The notes below the pieces were generated by a model. It was not told where the DNA came from, made no database searches, and saw only the letters and a program-made list of their open reading frames with translations. The position numbers were made by a program, and so were the translations under genes. Positions 58,123-64,000 of a DNA stretch of 64,000 bases are shown piece by piece. The stretch is taken from assembly GCF_003946865.1 (NCBI RefSeq), contig NZ_QXTH01000001.1, positions 186,001-250,000 on the forward strand, in the 5' to 3' direction. Source of the stretch: Antribacter gilvus. GTDB lineage: Bacteria; Actinomycetota; Actinomycetes; Actinomycetales; Cellulomonadaceae. How positions within the stretch are numbered: position 1 is the first letter of the stretch; each line of letters opens with the position of its first letter.

Positions 58123-59112
58123 ATGAACGACGGCACCAGCTGGATGCGCCCCCTGGGCAGCACAGGTCTCTCTGTCTCGGCGGTGTGCGCGGGCGGCGGC
58201 CCGCTCGGATCCATGCCGGGAGTCTTCGGCTACGACACCCCGGGCGAACGCGCTGCCGCGACGGTCCGCGCCGTCCTCGACAGCGAGATCCGATTCATCG
58301 ACACGTCGAACGGGTACTCCGAGGGCGAGAGCGAACGACGGGTCGGTGCGGCGCTCGCGGCCTACCGCGACGAGCACGGCTCGCTCCCGGGCGACCTGAT
58401 CGTGGCCACCAAGGTGGACCCCGACGGGCGCGACTACTCGGGGGACCGCGTGCGCCGGTCGGTCGACGAGAGCCGCGAGCGGCTCGGCCTGGACGTGCTG
58501 CCTCTGGTGCACCTCCATGATCCGGAGAGCTTCCCGTTCGAGGACGTCGCGGCACCGGGCGGCGCCGTGGAGGCGCTGGTCGCGCTCCGGGAGTCCGGCG
58601 ACGTGACGAGCATCGGGCTGGCAGGAGGGCCGGTCCAGGAGATGGCCCGGTACCTCGACCTCGGCGTCTTCGACGTGCTCCTCGTCCACAACCGGTGGAC
58701 GCTCGTGGACCGGTCGGCCCGCGGGCTGCTCGCGACGGCGGCCGAACGTGGCATGGGTGTGCTGAACGCCGCGGTGTACGGCGGCGGCATCCTGGCGCAG
58801 GACCCGCGCGCCGCTGCCGCCGGGCGGTACGGGTACCGGGACGCGCCGTCGGCCGTCCTCGATTCCGTCGCGGCCATGCGGGAGGCGTGTGCCCGCTACG
58901 GGACGGACCTGGCCACCGCCGCACTGCAGTTCTCGCTGCGGGACCCGCGGGTCACCTCGACGATCGTCGGCATCTCGCGGCCGGAGCGGGTGGCGCAGAC
59001 CCTGGCGTCGGCGCGCGCCGAACTGCCGGCCGACCTCTGGGAGGAGCTCGCCGGCCTGCTCCCGGCCGAGGACCACTGGCTGGACGCACCCTTCGAGAGC
59101 TCGGCCCCGTGA
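58123..59112 (+). CDS. Aldo/keto reductase (aldose dehydrogenase-like)
   Basis: A 329-residue (beta/alpha)8 NAD(P)-dependent oxidoreductase. RPLGSTGLSVSAVCAGGGPL starts the barrel; the catalytic tetrad is visible as Asp/Tyr in FIDTSNGYSEGESE, Lys in VATKVDPDG and His in VHLHDPE. The cofactor end has TIVGISRPERVAQTL. The group resembles D-threo-aldose (fucose) 1-dehydrogenases. The stop overlaps the ROK gene start, linking it to sugar regulation. Confidence 0.9.
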   Translation: MNDGTSWMRPLGSTGLSVSAVCAGGGPLGSMPGVFGYDTPGERAAATVRAVLDSEIRFIDTSNGYSEGESERRVGAALAAYRDEHGSLPGDLIVATKVDPDGRDYSGDRVRRSVDESRERLGLDVLPLVHLHDPESFPFEDVAAPGGAVEALVALRESGDVTSIGLAGGPVQEMARYLDLGVFDVLLVHNRWTLVDRSARGLLATAAERGMGVLNAAVYGGGILAQDPRAAAAGRYGYRDAPSAVLDSVAAMREACARYGTDLATAALQFSLRDPRVTSTIVGISRPERVAQTLASARAELPADLWEELAGLLPAEDHWLDAPFESSAP

Positions 59113-60299
59113 GTACGACGCTGCGGTCCCGATCGGCGGCGGACACCGAGCGCGCGGTCCTGGACCTCGTCCGAGGTGCCGGCGCGATCAGCAGGGTGGA
59201 GCTCGCCGAACGGTCCGGGCTCACCGGCGCCTCCATCTCGCGCGTGGTCGCGCGCCTCCTCGATGCCGGCCTGCTGGTGGAGGTGGGACAGGGCGGGCGG
59301 ACCGGCGGCAAGCGGCGGACCCTTCTCGGGGTCAGCTCGCGCGCGCGGCATGCCGCAGGGCTCTCGGTCGACGCGGAACGCCTCCGGTACGTGCTGGTCA
59401 ACCTGCGCGGCGAGGTCGTGGCCAGCGTCGAGACGCCCGGGGCAGGCCTCGGCCCGCCGGAGGCGGTGGTCGCCCGGTCCTCCGCCCGCATGGCTCAGGA
59501 GGTGCGCGAGCTTCTCGACGGACAGGAGCTGCTCGTCGGCGACGTGTCCGGACTCGGCGTCGCGGTCCCGGGCCGGTATGCCGCGCAGACAGCGCGGCCC
59601 GGACTCCGCGCAGTCGAGGCGTGGGCTCCGCTGGCGACGGCCCTGGCCCAGAGCGTCGGCCTTGCGGTCCGCCTCGAGCGCGACCACGTCGCGGCGACCC
59701 TCGCCGAGCTCCGGGCGCGTCGCGAACCGGTCGGGTCCGGGCTCGCCTGCCTGTACGTCTCGCGGGGCTTCGGGCTGGGCATCCAGGTCGACGGCGAGCT
59801 GCACCGCGGGTCGTCCGGCCGCGCCGGGGAGGTGGGTCACCTGGTGCTCGACGCCGGCGGGCCCCTGTGCTGGTGCGGGTCGCGCGGCTGCCTGGAGGTC
59901 CTCGGGGGAGCCGCCGCCGTGGTCGACGCGGCCCGCGCGGGCGGCACCCCCCTCGACCTGACGGGCGAACCCGCAGCGGTGCGCAAGGAGGTGGCGCGGG
60001 TTTGCCGGGCGGCCGTCGCAGGAGACGTCGCGTGCCGAGCCGCCCTGGACATGTCCGCCCGGTACGTCGCCGCCGCGCTGGTCTCGGTGGCCTCGACCCT
60101 GGACCTGGACCGCGTGGTCATCACCGGCCCCGGCCTGGCCGACGCCGGACACCTCTACGCGGACCTGGTCCGGGCGGAGACCGAACGTCACGTCCGGCCG
60201 TGGCAGGACGAACCGCTCCGGGTGGAGGGGAACCGCCTCGGTCACTGTGCGGCAGCCATCGGGGCAGCGACGCTCGCGCTCGAGGCCGCCGCACGATAG
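59109..60299 (+). CDS. ROK-family transcriptional regulator
   Basis: A 396-residue ROK protein. An N-terminal HTH (GAISRVELAERSGLTGASIS RVV) and linker precede the sugar-kinase-like domain, with LGVAVPGRY, GLACLYVSRGFGLGIQVDGE, and the zinc site AGEVGHLVLDAGGPLCWCGS followed by RGCLE. The usual DGxxTG-type ATP/sugar-kinase motif is altered, as in repressors. Coupled to the aldo/keto reductase (start overlaps its stop). Confidence 0.92.
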   Translation: MSTTLRSRSAADTERAVLDLVRGAGAISRVELAERSGLTGASISRVVARLLDAGLLVEVGQGGRTGGKRRTLLGVSSRARHAAGLSVDAERLRYVLVNLRGEVVASVETPGAGLGPPEAVVARSSARMAQEVRELLDGQELLVGDVSGLGVAVPGRYAAQTARPGLRAVEAWAPLATALAQSVGLAVRLERDHVAATLAELRARREPVGSGLACLYVSRGFGLGIQVDGELHRGSSGRAGEVGHLVLDAGGPLCWCGSRGCLEVLGGAAAVVDAARAGGTPLDLTGEPAAVRKEVARVCRAAVAGDVACRAALDMSARYVAAALVSVASTLDLDRVVITGPGLADAGHLYADLVRAETERHVRPWQDEPLRVEGNRLGHCAAAIGAATLALEAAAR

Positions 60300-60305
60300 G
60301 GGCGG

Positions 60306-60941
60306 CTACTCGAGGTGCCCCTGGCGCCACAGGCTCGCGGCGTGCTCCAGCTCTTCGCCCGTCCGGAGCAGGGACGACGCGCCGAGCGTGAGCCGCGTCG
60401 CGCCGCCGGGGTCTGCGGGTTCCCGCGAGTCCGCGTCGAACGCGGCGCCCGTGGCGAGGATGCGGCAGAACGCACCGGCCCGTTCCAGCGCGACCCCCAG
60501 GTCCCCGGTGAAGACGCCCGACAGCACCGCATCGACCAGCACGCGCAGGTCCCCCGGCTCGGGCGGACGGGGTACCCCCGCCACAGCCTCGTCCACCGGC
60601 GCGGCGTCGACCCCGAGGCGATAGCGGAGCATCACCGTCTGCAGGTCCCGTCGCACCCACTCGCGCAGGACGTAGAGGCGCCACAGAGCCCCCGGGAGGG
60701 TGGCCGGCGCGGCGTCGGCCCACAGGCCGGCGACCGTGTCCAGGCCCTCGGTCTCGACGAGCCGCACGAGTCGTTCCACCACCACCGGGTCCTCCGCGGA
60801 CCGCGCCCTGTCCACCAGCGCGCGCGCCGTGGCGTGGGCCACCTCACCCCGCAGGGCAGGGTCGAGGTCGCCCGGGATCGCCTCCGCGGAACGCGGGTCG
60901 AGCATGGCTGGGCGGCGGGGTGGCCTGCGGTCTTCTGTCAC
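60306..60941 (-). CDS. Conserved hypothetical protein
   Basis: A 211-residue all-helical protein: EVAHATARALVDRARSAEDP, TVAGLWADAAPATLPGALWR LYVLREWVRRD, then LRVLVDAVLSGVFTGDLGVA LERAGAFCRILATGA. No catalytic motif or membrane helix. Similar proteins occur across actinobacteria and are sometimes labelled RNA polymerase beta-subunit-like without basis. Start ATG 60941, or ATG 60905. Convergent with the ROK gene. Confidence 0.75.
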   Translation of the reverse strand: MTEDRRPPRRPAMLDPRSAEAIPGDLDPALRGEVAHATARALVDRARSAEDPVVVERLVRLVETEGLDTVAGLWADAAPATLPGALWRLYVLREWVRRDLQTVMLRYRLGVDAAPVDEAVAGVPRPPEPGDLRVLVDAVLSGVFTGDLGVALERAGAFCRILATGAAFDADSREPADPGGATRLTLGASSLLRTGEELEHAASLWRQGHLE

Positions 60942-61129
60942 CCGCCCAGTGTCTCCGAGATCGTTGCCCAGGAGGAGTACCTGTGCTTTCGCGCGTAGCG
61001 CAACGATTTCTACGGGCGGGCGTCACACGGGCTGCGGGCGGCGCCTTCGCCGCGCAGGGCTCGTGGCCCCGACCTAGCATCGAGCCAGGACCGGGCCCGC
61101 CGGGCTCGCCGGTACGCGAGGAGTGGGAC

Positions 61130-62584
61130 ATGGCGACGCAGTCGGGCGAGGCGGTTCCCACAGGGTCCACGGGCGCGCGCAGCGCGCACCGCAAGGCCCT
61201 CGGCCTTGCGTTCGCCGCCGCCGTCGGCGGCTTCCTCTTCGGTTTCGACAGCTCGGTGATCAACGGAGCGGTCAACGCGATCGAGGGACAGTTCGAGCTG
61301 GACTCCACCGTCACGGGACTGGTCGTCGCCGTCGCGCTGCTCGGCTGCGCGCTCGGCGCCTGGGCCGGCGGCCGCCTCGCAGACCGGTGGGGCCGCACGC
61401 ACGTCATGGTCCTGGGTGGGGTGCTCTTCTTCGTCTCGTCGGTGCTCTCCGCGATCGCGTTCTCGGCGTGGGACCTGGCGGTCTGGCGGTTCATGGCGGG
61501 CGTCGGCATCGGCATCGCCTCCGTCATCGCCCCCGCGTACATCGCCGAGATCGCCCCGGCGGCCCTGCGTGGCCGGCTCGGTTCGCTGCAGCAGCTCGCG
61601 ATCACCGTCGGCATCTTCGCGGCCCTCCTGTCCGACCAGATCCTGGCGACCACCGCGGGCGGCGCCGCGGAGGAGCTCTGGTTCGGGTGGGAGGCCTGGC
61701 GCTGGATGTTCCTGGTCTGCGTGGTGCCCGCGGCGGTGTACGGGATCCTCGCGCTCCGGATGCCGGAGTCGCCCCGCTACCTGGCGGCGAAGGGCCGGGA
61801 CGACGAGGCGAGGCGGGTCCTGGCCTCCGTGCTGGGTCCTGACGAGGACGTGGACGACCGGCTGGACCAGATCCACCGGAGCATCGCCGTCGACGAGGCC
61901 AACCTGGCGCAGGGCAGCCTTCGAGGCGACCGGTTCGGTCTCAAGCCCATCGTGTGGGTCGGCATCCTGCTGTCGGTCTTCCAGCAGTTCGTCGGGATCA
62001 ACGTGATCTTCTACTACTCCACGACGCTGTGGCAGGCGGTCGGCTTCGAGGAGAGCCAGGCCTTCACGGTCTCGACGATCACGGCGGTCACCAACGTGGC
62101 GGTCACCTTCATCGCGATCGCCCTGATCGACAAGGTGGGCCGCCGGCCGATCCTGCTCATCGGCTCGGCCGGCATGACGCTGAGCCTCGGGATCATGGCC
62201 CTGGCGTTCACGCAGGCGACGGGCAGCGCCGACGACATCTCGCTGCCCGGGGCCTGGGGCCCCGTCGCACTGGTGGCGGCCAACGCCTTCGTCGTCTTCT
62301 TCGGCGCCTCCTGGGGCCCGCTCGTCTGGGTCCTGCTCGGCGAGATGTTCCCCAACCGCATCCGCGCTGCCGCGCTGGGGGTCGCGGCCGGCATGCAGTG
62401 GATCGCCAACTTCGCCATCACCCTGACGTTCCCGCCGATGCTCGCCGCGTGGGGTGCCACGATCCCGTACCTCATGTACGCGATCTTCGCCGCCCTCTCG
62501 TTCGTCTTCGTCCTGACCCGTGTCCCGGAGACGAAGGGCAAGGAGCTGGAGGACATGGGGGACCAGGCGTACGTCCGAGGCTGA
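61130..62584 (+). CDS. Sugar-porter family MFS transporter
   Basis: A 484-residue 12-helix transporter. Sugar-porter signatures: GFLFGFDSSVINGA in helix 1, GRLADRWGRTHVM after helix 2, WRFMAGVGIGIASVIAPAYI AEIAP, PESPRYLAAKGR before the central loop, QQFVGINVIFYYST in helix 7, DKVGRRPILL, and PETKGKELEDM at the end. It is a proton-coupled monosaccharide (hexose or pentose) importer. ATG 61130 is preferred; GGAG lies seven bases upstream. Confidence 0.95.
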   Translation: MATQSGEAVPTGSTGARSAHRKALGLAFAAAVGGFLFGFDSSVINGAVNAIEGQFELDSTVTGLVVAVALLGCALGAWAGGRLADRWGRTHVMVLGGVLFFVSSVLSAIAFSAWDLAVWRFMAGVGIGIASVIAPAYIAEIAPAALRGRLGSLQQLAITVGIFAALLSDQILATTAGGAAEELWFGWEAWRWMFLVCVVPAAVYGILALRMPESPRYLAAKGRDDEARRVLASVLGPDEDVDDRLDQIHRSIAVDEANLAQGSLRGDRFGLKPIVWVGILLSVFQQFVGINVIFYYSTTLWQAVGFEESQAFTVSTITAVTNVAVTFIAIALIDKVGRRPILLIGSAGMTLSLGIMALAFTQATGSADDISLPGAWGPVALVAANAFVVFFGASWGPLVWVLLGEMFPNRIRAAALGVAAGMQWIANFAITLTFPPMLAAWGATIPYLMYAIFAALSFVFVLTRVPETKGKELEDMGDQAYVRG

Positions 62585-62948
62585 GCGACCGGCAGGTAGG
62601 GCGCAGACGGTCGCCTGAGGCGACGTACGTCACCCACAAGGTCGGCCGGAACCTCTTGGCAAGACGGGGTCTCCCGCTAGGATGGTCAACGCGACGCCGG
62701 GCTGCGGTAGCCCCGGGCTCCACCTCAAGCCGCTTCGAGCGGCCCCGCGCCGAGAGGCGCTCCCGGTCCGGTGTCGCTCACCTTTCCCGCATCCTGGCCG
62801 GTCCAGGTCCCCGGCAACGACGCCAGGGCGGGGCGGACCTTGTGCGGTCTGTCACGAGCCGTCAAAGTAACAATCATCAAATTGGCGACTATCCGGCGCC
62901 GAGCCCTACGCTGAACCTGTTCCAGTGCCCTCCGAACGGGAGCAGCTC
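62585..62948. other. 364-base intergenic region before the phosphate transport genes
   Basis: No ORF with coding character. An AT-richer patch at 62860-62890 (GTCAAAGTAACAATCATCAAATTGG) followed by TACGCT (62907-62912) probably holds the promoter. TTGGCG at 62882-62887 is a possible -35 with a long (19-base) spacer. No pho box could be assigned with confidence. Confidence 0.4.
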
Positions 62949-63569
62949 GTGCGCCTGCGTCTCACGCCGCGTGACACCACGTATTTCGACCTTCTGGCCG
63001 CTCTGGCTCAGCACCTCGTTACCGGGGCGTCGCTCCTCGCGGAGCTGCTCGGAGCCGATCGCGCAGGCCGGGAGGAGCTCGCCGCACAGCTGCGCGACAT
63101 CGAGCACCTCGCCGACGACGCGACGCACTCGATCATGCGCCGTCTCAACCAGACCTTCGTCACCCCCTTCGACCGGGACGACATCTACGGCCTCGCTTCC
63201 GCTCTGGACGACTGCATGGACGACATGGAGGAGGCCGCCGACCTCATCGTCCTGTACAAGGTGGACCGCCTGCCCGACCGCGTGTCCGAGCAGGTCCAGG
63301 TGCTGCACCGCGCTGCTGAGCTCACGGCGGAGGCCATGCCCCGCCTGCGCTCCATGAACCAGCTCGCCGAATACTGGGTCGAGGTCAACCGCCTGGAGAA
63401 CCAGGCCGACAAGCTGCACCGCAAGCTCATCGCCCAGCTCTTCGACGACGTGACAGACCCCATCCTGCTCATCAAGCTGAAGGAGATCGTCGACGTCCTG
63501 GAGGACGCCGCGGACAACTTCGAGCGTGTGGCCAACATGGTCGAGACCATCGCGCTCAAGGAGTCCTGA
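62949..63569 (+). CDS. DUF47/PhoU-like PiT accessory protein
   Basis: A 206-residue helical protein. RLRLTPRDTTYFDLLAALAQ, DIEHLADDATHSIMRRLNQT FVTPFDRDDIY, LASALDDCMDDMEEAADLIV LYKV and LKEIVDVLEDAADNFERVAN MVETI are the typical DUF47 (TIGR00153) signatures, with the E/DxxxD metal clusters. It is a partner that modulates PiT phosphate transporters, and a pit gene follows at seven bases. GTG 62949 has GGGAG upstream; GTG 62925 is an alternative. Confidence 0.92.
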   Translation: MRLRLTPRDTTYFDLLAALAQHLVTGASLLAELLGADRAGREELAAQLRDIEHLADDATHSIMRRLNQTFVTPFDRDDIYGLASALDDCMDDMEEAADLIVLYKVDRLPDRVSEQVQVLHRAAELTAEAMPRLRSMNQLAEYWVEVNRLENQADKLHRKLIAQLFDDVTDPILLIKLKEIVDVLEDAADNFERVANMVETIALKES

Positions 63570-63575
63570 GCCGTC

Positions 63576-64000
63576 GTGGAGACCGCACTCGTCGTGCTCG
63601 TTGTCGCGCTCGCCCTCGGCTTCGACTACACCAACGGCTTTCACGACGCCGCCAACGCGATCGCCACCTCGGTCTCGACCCGGGCGCTGACGCCGCGCGT
63701 GGCGCTCATCATGGCCGCTGCGATGAACTTCCTCGGTGCGCTCCTCGGCACCGAGGTCGCGGAGACCATCGCGAGGGAGATCGTGAACCTCGAGGGGACG
63801 TCGTCGCACGCCGCGCTGACGGTGGTGCTCTGCGCCCTGGTCGGGGCGATCGTCTGGAACCTGATCACCTGGTGGTTCGGCCTGCCGTCGTCGTCCACGC
63901 ACGCCCTCATCGGCGGGCTCGTGGGCGCGGGCCTGGCGGGCGGCATGACGGTCTTCTGGTCGGCCATCCTGGACAAGGTCGTCCTGCCGATGGTGGTCTC
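63576..64000 (+). CDS. pit: Inorganic phosphate transporter, PiT family (N-terminal part, cut by window end)
   Basis: The first 141 residues are visible. ALVVLVVALALGFDYTNGFH DAANAIATSVSTRAL is the PiT signature helix, then AAAMNFLGALLGTEVAETIA, LVGAIVWNLITWWFGLPSSS THALIGGLVGA. It symports phosphate with H+ (or Na+). It starts at GTG 63576, seven bases after the DUF47 gene stop, forming the usual PiT operon. Confidence 0.93.
   Translation, partial: METALVVLVVALALGFDYTNGFHDAANAIATSVSTRALTPRVALIMAAAMNFLGALLGTEVAETIAREIVNLEGTSSHAALTVVLCALVGAIVWNLITWWFGLPSSSTHALIGGLVGAGLAGGMTVFWSAILDKVVLPMVV

Overview
The window is a very GC-rich actinobacterial chromosome segment. Evidence: strong G/C at third codon positions, many GTG starts, a bldC and DUF3073 gene beside purF/purM, ECF sigma factors paired with membrane-bound partners, and a DUF222/HNH endonuclease of the 13E12 type. 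The cellulolytic-soil flavour (chitin/cellulose-binding modules on a secreted nuclease, oligomer ABC importer, ROK regulator, sugar porter) would fit Promicromonosporaceae or Cellulomonadaceae; that placement is inference, not proof.

Layout. 1-4.7 kb: an ECF sigma operon, a DUF2993 protein, an HNH endonuclease with a LexA-type box, and an EamA exporter. 4.7-9.1 kb: an F420-type oxidoreductase, purL with a strong hairpin terminator, a membrane protein, and a second ECF sigma operon divergent from a secreted protein. 10.5-19.3 kb: a membrane EEP phosphatase/nuclease, an RNB ribonuclease, and a five-gene Opp/Dpp-type ABC importer, then a sterol-carrier-like protein. 19.5-24.3 kb: one 1588-residue secreted nuclease/5'-nucleotidase with two carbohydrate-binding modules. 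24.4-28.6 kb: purF, purM, DUF3073 and bldC. 28.6-31.1 kb: DUF3618 and holin-like membrane proteins, an S66 carboxypeptidase and a reductase remnant.

31.1-43.9 kb is an integrated actinomycete integrative and conjugative element (AICE type) inserted in the 3' end of a tRNA-Phe gene. It is bounded by a perfect 47-bp direct repeat (31089-31135 and 43861-43907). Left to right it holds two Nudix-fold genes and a GntR repressor on the minus strand, then a long, tightly packed plus-strand operon. The operon carries DUF6284, a small membrane protein, a frameshifted Cys-rich gene, an FtsK/TraB-like translocase, a 40-residue Cys-rich protein, a DUF2637 membrane protein, several unknowns, an orphan cytosine methyltransferase, a DUF3631 ATPase, an excisionase and a tyrosine integrase. 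Three DNA repeat systems inside it are not explained by its genes: a CCGTACA iteron array just before xis, 18 copies of TGTCCG/CGGACA inside the DUF2637 gene, and a CTAG-rich intergenic hairpin. No recognised replication initiator was seen.

43.9-64 kb: tRNA-Phe, tRNA-Asp and tRNA-Glu, a minimal zincin, a VanY-type peptidase, an ABM-domain protein, an M4 peptidase fused to an emfourin-like inhibitor domain, two tandem glycerophosphodiesterases, a lipoprotein, a secreted alpha/beta hydrolase, tRNA-Lys, a HesB-like protein without cysteines, an M50-like membrane protein, a DEAD-box helicase, msrB, a tyrosine phosphatase, a MarR / aldo-keto reductase / ROK cluster, a sugar porter, and a DUF47-PiT phosphate transport pair cut by the window end. 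Gene starts were chosen from ribosome-binding sites, coupling overlaps, or a -10 hexamer six bases before the start codon (probable leaderless mRNAs). No database search was possible; family names rest on motifs read from the translations.
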